Origin: Dromaius novaehollandiae
Lineage: Eukaryota > Chordata > Aves > Casuariiformes > Dromaiidae
Assembly (NCBI RefSeq): GCF_036370855.1
Contig: NC_088098.1
Span: forward strand, 136,420,721 to 136,484,720
Direction: 5' to 3'
DNA length: 64,000 bases
Under the pieces are notes generated by a model. It had not been told where the DNA came from and searched no databases. It worked only from the letters and a program-made list of their open reading frames with translations. A program made the translations under genes and the position numbers. This document shows, piece after piece, positions 11,395 to 24,600 of the stretch. How positions within the stretch are numbered: the first letter of the stretch is position 1; every line of letters starts with the position of its first letter.

Positions 11395-12240
11395 ATTTTT
11401 TTGTGGAACGAGCTATATAGCCCTGGACATCTTCGCCTGAAAGCTCTGGCCTGCCACTTTGGCCAGGTGCCTGGACTAGGCAGCAACCACATTCGTTCGG
11501 TTTGACCTTCCGGTAGGTCCTTGCCCTGTGCTAGTGCTAAGCCTTGTTTGGGCTGAAGCCTCGCTTGTGCGTGTGAAGGGCACGCAGTGTGCAGGGGTGG
11601 TGGTGTACGGTCCCTGGCACCTGTGGGTGAAGCTGCTCCACCTGGGTAGGTGCCGCTGGTCAGTGGTCGCCTCCCAGCCCTGCAGTTTGCTGTGCAGTGT
11701 TCCTGGCACCCACCGGCCCCCGTGCTGAGGACAAGCTTGCAAGGCAGGACACAAGCACAGCCAAGGCGGCACAGGGGCAGCATTGGGTTGGCGTGCCAAG
11801 GTCTGCCTTCATGTGTGGAGATTTGGGATGGACTTAAGGTGAAGCATGGGTTGGGTGACAGATGAGGGAGCACATCTGGAGTCCTGTTCATGGGGCAGGC
11901 ATTATGCATGAGGGCCAGCTCTCCTCCTGGACATGGACACAGCCTGCACATGCCTCGTGCAGAGAATGCACACTACCCCGTGCCATCACTGGTGATGGTG
12001 CCCTGTAGCCTGTGTAGTTAGTTTGGGACCTCCTCGTCAAATATTTCTTTTGGGGGGATGAAAGAGAAGCCTGATCGTAGTTTGTCTTTATTTCTTCTCG
12101 AAGGCCTTGTGTTGAGGTAGCCTGTTTCCTAAGGAAGCTGGATGGTAATTCCCTTCTGATTTTGTTGACACAGCACAGTGGCAACTGAATTTCAAATGCA
12201 TGTGCCCTGGGTGGCAATGTTATTCCACTGCTGGAGTTGC
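11395..12240. other. GC-rich block of unknown nature
   Basis: About 800 bases clearly richer in G and C than the flanks, between AT-rich DNA and the CLTRN promoter. The minus strand carries an open frame of 201 codons (11951-11346) with Cys, Pro and Arg composition and no recognisable domain; the plus strand has shorter ones. It could be an old retroelement, a noncoding exon, or a regulatory island. I do not recognise it, and the frame is probably not translated. Confidence 0.4.
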
Positions 12241-12460
12241 AGGCTGGCCTTGTATCTCAGACACCTGTGCATGTATGTCTAAAATGGTATCTGAGGGAGA
12301 AAGATGGTTGACTTGTGGCACTGTGTAAAGTTTTGCATTGTTCTAAAAAGCAAAAAGAAAATTAAATACTTATTGCAGCTTTTTTTCCTACAGACAAAAG
12401 TAATAAATAACTGACAGAAGACAGTTGTTTCTAGTGCTTGTTTTAGCTAAAATAATGGGG

Positions 12461-12474
12461 GTTAATTATTAAAC
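12461..12474 (+). promoter_or_regulatory. HNF1-type site upstream of CLTRN
   Basis: GTTAATTATTAAAC matches 12 of the 13 positions of the HNF1 consensus GTTAATNATTAAC, with one extra A. It is 119 bases before the CLTRN start codon. Collectrin is a known HNF1-alpha target in mammals, so this is the likely tissue-specific element. No TATA box stands out between it and the ATG. Confidence 0.65.
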
Positions 12475-12592
12475 CTTTTACTTGGTTGCTCACTTGTGCT
12501 GCTGATGCTTTAATCCTGGGTCACAGAAAGTTTAAGAGTGCTTTACAGTGGAGAGTTATTTCTTTTTGCCTCAGGTTTTCCACACTGAAAGG

Positions 12593-12659
12593 ATGTTACG
12601 AGTTTTGCTGCTTGCCTTCTCTGTGGTTGCCGTTGCTCATGCTGAGCTCTGCAAGCCAG
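12593..12659 (+). CDS. CLTRN: CLTRN coding exon 1 (signal peptide)
   Basis: [17 protein letters not shown], then ELCKP, the conserved collectrin N-terminus. Donor CCAG|GTAAGT, phase 1. The signal peptide is one hydrophobic segment; cleavage is expected after AHA. No earlier in-frame ATG fits the family start. Confidence 0.93.
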
Positions 12660-15600
12660 GTAAGTTTTGGACCTGATTCCCATCCTTCCTTAGGTAAATT
12701 TAGCTATGAATTTATGCTTGCAGAGCTGCCAGCTTCTTAGGTTGATATTTTACCTGGTTTGTCTCCAGTTTCAAGTTTGGTACTCTGAGCATTCACTTCT
12801 TTTATGAGTTTTCAAATTAAGCACAGAGACTGATCTTACCTGTTTTAAAGAGGTTCTGGTTAAACCTCACTGAGAATCCATAGGACTGTTGCATTGTTCA
12901 CATTAGTTACTTCTAGTTCTCCTAATCAGGTTATCAAGACAAATTTAGAAGTTGTGGTTTGTAAAACAATTAGAGAAGTAAATGATTTAAAATCCCATTT
13001 TTAGGATGATTTTCAAAATATGTTTGCTTTCTTTCTTTTTGTGTCAGATGCACAGAATGCTTTCAAAGTACGGCTTAGTATCAAAGCAGCTTTGGGAGAT
13101 AATGCAGTAAGTAAAGTATCTTCACATATTCTTCCTAATTGAATATCTGCCAAAGTAGAATTAATATATACGGTAAAATTTCCAAAAGCAGCACAAGCAA
13201 TTTGTTCTGAAGTGTTAATTGTAATAGCTTGCTCAAGTCATGATCCAGGCATCTATTTCTTGACATTTGACTAGCCCTCTACTTACAGTGACATCCTTTA
13301 AAAGAAGTGTAAAACTTGCCTTTTCTGTGTAAGGTTGTTTTTTTTTCCCTCTCTTTCTGGAAAAGCTGTAGAGATCTTGCATTTTATGCATGAGAGATGC
13401 TGCATAAATCTAAGTCTGCATTTTGGGAAAAGCACTTCTTCCTGATAGTGCTAATTGTAAAGTCAAGCATGTCTGGGAAGATAAGCAGGAAAAGATTGTT
13501 AGATATTTATGAAATGGGATTTTATGTCAGGGTCTTAGACAAGCATGATCTGCAGAGATCATATAAGCATATCTCATCAATTCCCTATTAATGTGGGGCC
13601 TTGGGTAGTGCCCTTTCTTCTCTGCCTGTGGTGAACATGTTAGTCTTATGAGAACTGAAATGCTTTAGCCTAATTCAATCCTTGGGCTTGCTGTAGAAGT
13701 ACTGACATGAGTGATAATGGCCTGTGATACACAAGAGCCTGGGAAATTAGATGACCAAATGGCCCTTCCTGATCTAAAGCACTATGAAATATAGCAGAGC
13801 TCAGTATACCCATTGCAGTTTTGAATGCTTAGAGCAGATCTGCAATGTGTTACAGGGCTCAGCATAAAATTAGATATGAAATGTCTTGGACAGTCACCTC
13901 TACTGGAAGTCTAGTGTCTGAGTATGCTAGGAAACCTGGGAAACAAAAAAACATAGGTTACATGTTATAAGAGACTGGAAGTATGAGGATTTCTCTATCA
14001 CCTTAGAAACCATTCTAAAATTATCCTGAAATACCAGGTAATTTAGCTAACATTTATGAAGGACCTAATTCCACTGGAAAGTTCACAAACCAGATGAACT
14101 GGGAAGCCATACTCAGGATACATGTTAAAATATTTGTCTGTATAAATTAGTACTGAAGTCAATTCTTCTGGGCGAGAAACTTTAATTAAACAGTTAAGCA
14201 AGCCTAGATTGTTTCAAAATTTATTAAAAACAGTGTAATCCTACAGCTGAAAATATGTCAAAATCATTATTGAAATTTATCTTGATGATAACAACAAAAT
14301 ATTTTGATTTAATCTTTGCTCAAAGTACTTGGAAAGAATTAAAACTGCAGGTCCCAGGAATATTTTTTTTCTAGTGTTTTTACTTTTCCAACTATAGTAA
14401 AAGAAAGGGGGGTTGTTTGATCAACCGTTCGTATTTTTCTGGTTTTCTTCACAAAAAGGGTATGGTTCAAATCATTAACCTTAAAGGTGCTTTTGATTAT
14501 AAAAAAAAAGCAATAACTGGTGAGTTTCTTATTGTTTTTTGTAAATAGATAATAGTTTCTTTCGTGCAGCAAAGTATGTGTAAGACCTAGGAGGGGGAAA
14601 ATATAAAATAGCATTTTAGAACAACAACCTGCTGAAAGTGATATGATGTCATACAGAATTATCCATAGATAATGAACACTCTATTAACTGCAAACAGCTA
14701 ATAGTTCCTTTTATAGCCATTGCAATGCTCTCTGCAAATTACTAAAATTCAAACACTGAAACTACTATCAGTCTGAAATTCATTTTATTTTTAGAATTTG
14801 GGACACTTCACTTTTCTTCCTATTTTAGCAAAGGAAAGGGTAGCACTGTCATTGTATCACAATAGCAAAGTGAGCTTAGAATATCTTGGTATGATGCTTT
14901 GATACTTCACTCTGTTTCATTCATTTCCAAATCACTTCAGTCTAGATGATAACAGAAGACCCTGACACCATGAGCATTTTGCTTTGTGACTGGCAGGATT
15001 ACTCCAGTGTACATTCAGGGGCATAGCAAATGGGTTTTAGCATAGTTCTCTGCATGATTCGGTGCATGCCATCTGCTTTGTGTGAAGTGAATAGAGACAG
15101 GCACCATTTTGTCATTTGTTCACAACCTAGGCTGTACTTTGAGGCAGGGAGTGCCACTTAATGTGTTTGTACAGTCCCTATCACAATGGAGCTGCAAAGG
15201 GCAGCTAAAATATAGTTAGCATGTAGCTGTTATCGTTTTAAGTGCAAGTAATGGGTTCACTTGACAAAGACATCATTTGCTAACCAGTGGGAAGAAACAT
15301 GGCATCTATAAGCCTGAACTGAGTCTTTCTGAGAATGGTGTTAACTTTATGAGTGGCTTCTGGAATGACTGCTAGTTACTAACTGTTTCCAAGACATACA
15401 GCTAGCAAAGTAGTAGAGTTAACCTAAAAGGGCCAAAGGCAGCTTTGAATGAGCAGGAGCAACGTCCACTAGGAAGTCCATGTACTTGTCAGTGTCACCA
15501 CTCAGTTTAGCCAGAAGAGCCAAACAGCTAGTCCATCATAAGTTGCAGTCCAGGTGAAGAAGTAGGTGCACTTCCCTTCTGGACCATGTATTCAGGCTAC

Positions 15601-18600
15601 TTCCAAGGTGTAGGACAAAGGGGAGAGAAGCTGGTGTACATCTGGTGTCTTGCCACCAAATGGTACCCTGAAGCATGTTCCACTTACATGTAGAAGCATG
15701 TTCACTTGTATGAAGTCTGAGTGACTGTCTAGTTAAAACCTATGTTAAACCCTACCTACTCTTCAGGTAGGAAGGGACCTTGGAAGGTCCCTAGTTCCCT
15801 TCTGCTCAAAGCAAGGTTAACACTAAGTTCAGACCAGGTTGCTCAGGGCAATCTTACAATATCATAATCTTGTGCTACTAATGTAAATTTTGTCTTCCTT
15901 AGAGTATCACTACAACTTTTCACCACACCGACAATCTATGCTTATCATCTTTTTCCTATTATCTCACCAACCTCCTCTTTTGCTAGCAGGCACTTAAGAA
16001 GGTCTTTCACACTCAGATAGGTCTAATTCTGCTCCTTTTTAACATATAGAGAATGGCAAGTGTGATAGAGCCGAAGTCTTTGTGTTTGTTCCTTCGTAGA
16101 GTGAAGAAGACAGTGTACATTAATAATTAATAGTCCTGATATCATCATGTAAGCTTCCATTGATAACAGAGTTATCATATGTTTATAGTGTGGTTGCAAA
16201 TGATATTTAACATGTTCTCTTTACAGCAGCACAAAATGTGCATGAATAACTGCACTTCACAGGAACATGAGATGAGAAGCAACATCCCAAGTCATCAGCT
16301 GCAGTCCAGGCTTTGCTATTGCAGAATAAAGATGAAGCTGATAAAGCACCATCGTGAAACTAGTTAGGTTTCTTTGCACCTATTCCTCGGTTTGGAGAAA
16401 GCTGATGATTAGAAATTGGCTTCTGATTTTCAGGCAGCATTTATTTCGGGCCAATTCATGCCCATTGAGTCAATATTGTTTACTAGCTGAAAGGCACTCT
16501 TGCCATACTCTTCCTCCTCTTTAGGTTGCTTTCCCCCTGCATACTCCTGCACACAGTAATGTACAGAGTTTCTTGTTCATATGGAGCCTGCAGCCACCTC
16601 CCTCTCCTCTACCTATCTGTCTGATCACCTTTCTCTTGGGTCTTCTTACCCTTCTGCCCAGAAGGCAGCCTGCAGTTCCCTCCCCTCACTCAGGCAGACC
16701 CCTGACTGCTGCTCAGTTTTCTCTGCCAGTCTCCCCCTCTACCCCTACCCTGATTTCTTACAGCTTTCTGTTTATTCTGTCTTTTTTAAAGTAGCTATTC
16801 TTTAAGGTAAGACTGGAGTTTCTCACTACAAATTATTTTCCCAGTAGTTGAGATAACTTTTTAGTTACTCTGACTTAAAGAAGCTTGAGGCAACTGCAGC
16901 ATTATTTCTGACCATGCAAATTGTATACTTGGTCGTTATGCATTGGGCATATACACATGTACTGCACTAAACATTAGCATACCAAGTACATACACTTGGT
17001 AGTGCTGCATTGCATCTGTATCTGTGTAAGCACAAAATGGAGTGTGCTTCATCACTATCCCTTTTCGAGGCAACTAATACAATTATCTCTACAGCTGGAT
17101 AAATCCATAGGATAACAATTTTTTTTTCTGTCCTTTTGGACCTGTCCTCAAAGACTGCACATGGCATGTAGGGATTCAGTCAATGGTATCACGTGAAAAA
17201 AAAAAGAAAATCATTCCTTTTGGTGCTGCAAATTATGCTCATGGCTTGAATACAGATGTCTTTAAAATTATGATGGATAGTTTTATGGCTCTCATCTATA
17301 TTAATTCTTCTACTACACAGTCTCTTTTTCTTTTAATACTAGTTGCTGTCATTACTGTCACATTTTCACCAGTGCAGTGAGAAAAAAATGTAGGCTTTTT
17401 TTCAAACAGTCTCTCTTTTTTTTGGTTTAAGTTCTTAGACTGGAATGCATTGTCACAGTATGTTTACACCTGCCTTCACTCACAGGGCAAGAGCAGTGAG
17501 TCAGAACCCCCATTCTCAGCACTGAATCAGGATTTTAATGCTATTCAAGCTCTCTTTTTGCTCAGTTTTGTTGTCTCTGTCCTACTGTAGCTCAGCCCAT
17601 TTCATAGCTCATTTATTTAGAGATGATGAGTATGATCGGTATGACTTTTTGCACTTTAAATGTCTGCCTCCTTCCTTATTTAGGTTCCCAGTCCACATGA
17701 TGTCAGAACAAAAGGAGGGATGGTGTCTGGAAGCTGGATTCCTTCTTTCTAAGGAGAAGTTGCAGCTCCATGCATCCAAAATCAGAATGTAGAAAATAGA
17801 ATTAAAATTTGACATTTTCAGTGCTGTTTAGTCTACTGCTTTTTGATATATATTGCTGTTTTTTGAGTGTGTTACAAAGACCCATGAAAAAGTAGGTCTA
17901 AGTTGTCAGCAGGGTTAAGTATCCACACTGTTGGGTTTCTTGTGTAGACAATTATAGTGTGGATTTTTTTAATGCTGAAAGTTAAAGATTAGATGTGTGT
18001 TCTGACAGACTGGAGAAAGCTGCCTCTAACCTCCATTAATATTGTTCCAAGAAACTATTAATCTTTGTAGTCTGCTGAAAGTGGAAATTCAATCAGTCTG
18101 CCTCAGTCATGGCTCTTGTTATAAAAATGTAATAGGTGCAGTCCTTACGGGTCTTTTGAATTGCATATGGGAGTGAAAGCTCAGGGGAACCTAGTGAAGC
18201 TTTTTCAGAAACCTGAACTTATAAAAGCATGATTTTTCATCAAGACAACAGAGAAAAGTTTTTGGAGCCTGTATTTTACTTCTTATTTAGGCAGTAAGGA
18301 TGCTATTTTCTTTCTTTTGTTTCAAATGTGTAGTAATCTGCACTATAGTTGAGTCTGTCTTCTTGTTCCAAGGACAGTGTGCGGCAATAAGGCCGTAATC
18401 TCATTTTATTTCCTGGTGTTCTGACATCCAGCTCCCAGAAACTGCCTTCAGCTGCTTTTTTTTGAGGCAGAACCAAATGGGCTTAGAGAGTGGATTTAAA
18501 TCTTGTTCTTAACATGGTTCATCCAGCAAAAGAAGAAAAGCCATGAGTGCAGCAGTGTGGGGAGAATTCTGTTCATTTGTCTAGTCTTTGATAAGAGAAA

Positions 18601-21600
18601 ATTCACATTTCCAGTTTGGTCATCTTTCAGAAATATTCAATTCATTCAATTTCTGGGAAAGTTACAACTTTCTGTACACTTTATATTGCACTTTACAACA
18701 GCCATTAGAAAAAGTCCTTTGTGCACACTAAACAACAGTCAAGGAGTTATTTTCAGAGCACAGCCAGTGAATTTATTCATATTCTAAATCAATATTGCAT
18801 TTGAAGTTCAGTGACTCTTTTCTCTCTCTGTACTGTTAGCACTACTGCTGAAACTGATTATTTTCCATTTTTCTTTATAGTATGCCTGGGATGCAAATGA
18901 GGAGTACCTCTTCAAAGCAATGGTGGCTTTTGCAATGAGAAGATATTCCAGCAAGAGCACAACTCAGTAAGCATCTACTCTGATTCCTCTCTATATATTA
19001 ACAGCGCCGCATGCAGTGGACCATTCTCTGCTGTACTGAACTGTAGAAGATAGTATATACAGCTTCTAAAAACAAACTTTTCCAGTATATTTCTTTGAAA
19101 CCCAGATATATGTTAATCATCACACTCTCTGTTCCAAGCAGTGTTCAGTCTTTGGACCATCACAGAATCACACTGAATCACAGAATGGTTGAGGTTGGAA
19201 GGGACCTCTGGAGGTCATCTAGTCCAACTCACCTGCTTAAGCAGGGTCACCTAGAGCACATTGCACAGGATCACATCCAGGTGGGTTTTGAATATCTCCA
19301 GAGAAGGAGACTCCACAACCTCTCTGGGCAACCTATTCCAGTGCTCTGTCACCCTCCCAGTAAAGAAGCTTTTATTCATATTAACATGGAACTGCCTGTG
19401 TTTCAATTTGTGCCCATTGCCTCTTGTCCTGTTGCTGAGCAGCACTGAAAATAGTCCTCATCCTCTGGACAACCTCCCTTCAGATATTTGTATACATTGA
19501 CAAGATCCCCTCTCAGTCTTCTCTTCTCCAAGCTGAACAGGCCCAACTCTCTCAGCCTTTCCTCATATGAGAGATGCTCCAGTCCCCTCATCATCTTCAG
19601 AGCTCTCTGCTGTACTCTTTCCAGTAGTTCCATGTCTCTCTTGTACTGGGGAGCTCAGAACTGGACACAGTACTCCAGATGTGGCCTCACCAGGGCTGAG
19701 TAGAGGGGGAGGATCACCTCCCTCGATCTGCTGGCAACACTCTTCCTAATGTAGCTCAGGATACCATTGGCCTTCTTGGCCACAAGGGCACATTTCTGGC
19801 TTATGGTTAACTTGTTGTCCACCAGGACTCCCAGGTCCTTCTCCGCAGAGCTGCTTTCCAGCAGGTCAGCCCCAACCTGTACTCGTGCATGGGGTTATTC
19901 CTCCCTAGGTGCAGGACCCTGCACTTGCCTTTGTTGAACTTCGTGAGGAACCCTGTTGATACAGACTGACACAGCTGTGGACCTCAGTGGGACTGTGCCA
20001 ATTTACTATAGCAGAGTCTAGCAGTAAGACATGATACCTTCTGGAGACCAGACAGGGACGAGGCAAAGGGGCAAATTAGTAAGGTCAGGAATGCAATACA
20101 GATCCCTGAATAGGCAGCTTTGATGCACATTTACTTAGCTGCAGCTTCAACAGTCTTCTGAAGATGGGCTGGCTCAGAGAACTGGAAAATGGATAGCCGC
20201 GCTGGTGCTGTGTTGTGCTACAGAATATCTGTCCCTAATATTACAGCAGCTGAACTGCCTCACATCAAGAAGTTTCAGATGTTGCAGTTCAGGATATAAA
20301 TCAGCCACTAATTGGGTTTGGGATTAAATCTACACTAAGGTATTGAATATTCTTCTCAGGCTTCTGATCCTTGCTACTTATGAAATTGGATACCAGATTA
20401 GACAGCCCATTCAGCAAACTGTATCTTCCGTATGTTCCTCTCTTTCTTAAACAAGAAACATTGTCAGTGTATTTCTATAGGCCTATTATTTTCATATTGT
20501 TTTTCAATTTTAAAAGAAAGGTTTTATGGTTCTGGTAGGCTAATGAGGATAAGGTTTTCAATTTAATTGCAAGAAAAACTGCTTCAGGCTGGCATTGCAT
20601 CAGATGAAGCGTATTCCACATTTGCAAAGACATTAGTTAACTTGAGTCATATGATGCTAACTGTGGGTCCAGCACTTTTTCTTAGATAGAAGGTGCTCTC
20701 CCCATCCATGTAACAGAAGTTCTTGGTTCCTTACTGTTTCATTTTGATTTCTCAAAAGCTGTCTCTTTTTAGCAAGAGAGCCATTTCACCAAGCTTTACA
20801 AAAACAGCCAAATATGTTCTGACATTATAAAAGCATGATTTCATCAAGACACAAGTGAAAATGATACTTATGGAAAAGGACTTCAATATACAAGCTAATT
20901 AAAGGCGATTATCCAGGTTTTTTTCCTCAGGTTTTCAACTTCAAAAAGTTTTATTCTAGTCTTCAATCCACAAAGATTCACTTTTGTGTATTTATTTTAG
21001 TTACAGGCACTGCTTTCTATCACTCTCTTCCTCCCCCTTCAAAGTTGTGGTGCTTTGACACCGTGAAAAACCTGCGTTAGAAGCCAGTGAACTTTATCCT
21101 CTTCAAGCACCATGGCTTTCTGCAGACTCAACTAATATTAGAAAGGTTGGTGTAGGAATGGGAAAAAAAATCAAGCTACTATGAAAAGAGTTAAAATATT
21201 AATGGAAATTAGGTTTATCCACCTTGTGAAGTTACTGAATTTATTCTCAGTTCAGTTTCCTACCAAGACACTTCTTCCTATGGATAAATATGCTAGTGTC
21301 AGTGTTGCTCCAATTTGGAGGCAAGGTTCCACACATCAATAACTTTCACGCCACTAATTCTGTTAAAGGAGAAGGCAGTATAATATTTGTGACCAGATTA
21401 GGTGCAGGCATCTTTTCCTGTTTTCAAGACAATATAGGGCTTTCTGATGGGGTATAGGTTTTGGGGGTTTGAAGTTATAACTTTTCTGATGAACTGATAA
21501 CTTTTCTAGGATTTTTAGATACCTTTGGGGGTCAGGTTTAGACAGCATGTCGGCCAAAGTGCAGCTATACAGCTCCAGGGCCTGATATGGCCTACAGTGT

Positions 21601-24600
21601 GACAGGCTCTGGAGTTTCCTGTTTGTGGATTGCTTCTGAATCTCAAGGGATGCTAGAGCTGCTTCTCTGCTGTGAGGGAGAGCTAGACAAACTTCTCAAT
21701 ATACCCCAAATAACCTGTCTTTTACATGGTAACAGGAAAGAGATGAAAGCCTCCATCCTGTTAGATGTCCTGGGAATACTCTCCACTTTTCCCTACCTTT
21801 GTGACAGGCAGCTAGTACAGTGTGGGAGAATAAGCTGGGTATAGAGAGAGGAGTGTGGTCCATCTCCCATCCTCACTGCAGTGTGTATGGAGGTGTGGGA
21901 GCATTCCACACCCAAGAGGGTATAGCAGCAGACAGCTGCTAGCTCCTGCACACAGGAGCTGCACAATCGTGTAACTCTGGGTGTAAACTCTGTACAGGGC
22001 GATAACCTGGATGTGACAACTGCCCCCTTCAACATCTAATTAATTTCTAACACACTCAGCCCTGCAGGAACAGCCACAACTGATTCTCCCACTGGAGACC
22101 AAATACCATTAAGTTCAGTGAGCTGGATCAGGACCCAGACAGAGATTTGTCTGATGGGTCAGCATAAGCCATTGCTGCAGCCTGTCCCATCATTGCTGAG
22201 ATTCAGAAGTCACCTTTTGTTAGGCTCCTGAAGCTGGATAAAAGCCAGCCTGTAATGACAAGCTTTTGAATGTGCTGCTGGAAACAGGAGTTGATGCTGT
22301 TGTTGCCTTTTTGTCGCCACTGAATGATCTAACTTAGAATGGGCAGGATTGCATACTACATCCCAATTTCTCTAAAGTTGATTTCTAAACTAAAATTTAG
22401 TAAATTATGGAGCTGTGTTTTATGTTTGAAAGATATGTCAAATTGCCAAGGTTGTGTGAAACAGGAAAAACACACAATCCGTCAAATTACTCAGTGATTA
22501 TCGAAACAGATAAAATGAAGATTTCTTCTTCAGTAAAGAAATACAAATCCTTTATTTCCTGCTCCATATATGGCCTTTTCATATATTCTCAGTATGTACA
22601 TTCATGAACCACATAAACCAACCTTTGATCTCTCAGTGTTAAAAAATGATTTGTGTAGTCTGTGTTGGTAAACCTGGTTTCTCTAATCTGTGACTCATTT
22701 GAAATAATATGCATTTCTTTTGGGCCTGAGACTAGTTAATCTTTAGAGAATAAAGAATGTGAACACATTTACTTTCATTCAAGTAACAGAATCTCTTTTT
22801 GCTACATCTCCCCTTGCTGTCCGATGTAGAAGAAAGTTGCAGTTTTCCTCACAGAGTGACCAGATAAAATTCATCAACATTTTCTGTCTCCCTAAGAAAG
22901 CTCTTTCTGATACTAAAAATATTATGACCGTTTAGAATAACAAATATACATTCCTGGAGTTAAAGCCAGGTGTCAAGGTGAGCCCGTGGCTCCTATTCAA
23001 AAAAGGAAGAAAATAAACTTTCCTTTGTAGGAGCAGCTGCACAGCACACAGGCAGAAGAGACCTGGTCCTTTCTGGAGGGCTTGAGATGGGTGCTCTGCC
23101 CTTGAGTCCTGTGGTTCTCCCACTAGTGACAACCACTGCATGCACCCAGCTCCCTTTGAGTTCCTGGCAGCTCTTTCTTATCCCTAAGCCATCCCCTAAA
23201 TCTACATAAGGAACAATGACAGTGTTCTCAGGCCAAGAGACCATCAGGGTTTCCTGCCTTCTTCCCAGTGGTGTTTGGCTGTATATATTAAAGAAAATGC
23301 AATTTAGGACTTTTGCTGTGATGCTGTAAGACTAAGTCCAGGATCTTCTCATTCTGATGATGTCCTCTATCATTCCCCATGGTAAAAGTCTATTACCTGC
23401 TAACCACTTTTGCCACTGAATGCAGTAAAAAGATATCTACATATGTGTTTACAAATACACTTAGTAGCATTGTTCATCAAGAAGTCAGGTTTCTCAAAAC
23501 TGGAGAGTGTGAAGCCTTACAGTGCTTCTGCATGCTGTGAATCAAACCTATGTGGAAGTACAACAGGAAAAAAAAATTCCTAGCTGCTACAAAGCAATCG
23601 CCACATTGATGCTTGTTACATTGATGTTTACTCAATCCCCTTTGAACTTCCCATGAAAAGCAGTATTATCCTTTCTGGAGCCTGAAAGGATTTGCAGCAT
23701 TCAGATTCTGCTGATGAAAAAGTGGCAATGAAGCCAGATTTTCAATGCTTATAATCAAGCATGGATTTTAGACACAATGGGAAGCAGAAAGGAGGCAAAA
23801 TTTACATAACTTAGTGTGAGCTTTACTGCTCAACTGATTCAATGCCTGTGCCTATTAGTGTTATAGAATGACTACCATATCTCATGCCGAAAGCCTTGAC
23901 ACTGTAGGGAGGACCCCTGCTTGAGGAGTGTCTTTGACTCTCTGAAGCTGTAGAGAACATCAGGGTGTTCTGACTGTCTTTATCTACTGAATATATCTTT
24001 CCTTCTGGGGAATAAACTTTACTCACTCGCTATGTTTTGAGTACATCTGTAGGGCAATATGAACCCAGACTTTATACCCGAACCCATTTTTGAGTGTGCC
24101 ACAGAAATTCCAGCTCTAGAGAACTGCAGTAGCATGAAGATTCAGGTCCCAGTGTTATAAATTCTCCTGATGCAAAACTTCCTCTTCAGATATAACATCA
24201 GATATTCTGTGAAAGCAGCAAGAATGTCAGCCACCAGCCAAAAGCAGTCATTTTTTTCCTCTCCTGTAAATTTTGTGCTTTGCTTTTATTTTAGGAGGAA
24301 TAAATCTACTTTCATATTCTGACTATTGCCAGCAAATTGATGTGAACATTTTTTAAAATCCCAGAGGATAGCTCTCCTCTTTTATCCGTGCAAATTCTTT
24401 CTATTTGCAAAATTGGCATTGTTTCAGACAAATTGGAGGTAAAAGTGGGTATTTCAGCTCTGCAAAATCATTATTTTCCATTTTATTGCATATCTCCATG
24501 GAATACGTATCTTTGTAAAATGAAAGGTTGCTCTACCCAAACACTCTGCCATCCTAAACACTACCCAAAATAGCATTCAACAATAAATAAAACATTTCCT

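Larger units (their letters stand above)
13107..18880. other. CLTRN intron 2
   Basis: 5.8 kb, AT-rich. Holds two decayed CR1 3' ends (about 13720-13792 and 15764-15860) and several short ORFs without family resemblance. No exon recognised. Confidence 0.75.

Noticed and set aside
11346-11951. 201-codon minus-strand frame as a gene
   Set aside because: No recognisable domain, odd Cys/Pro/Arg composition, several overlapping frames on both strands. Kept only as a GC-rich block.
19095-19448. 117-codon plus-strand frame
   Set aside because: It is the antisense of a CR1 element and intron sequence.
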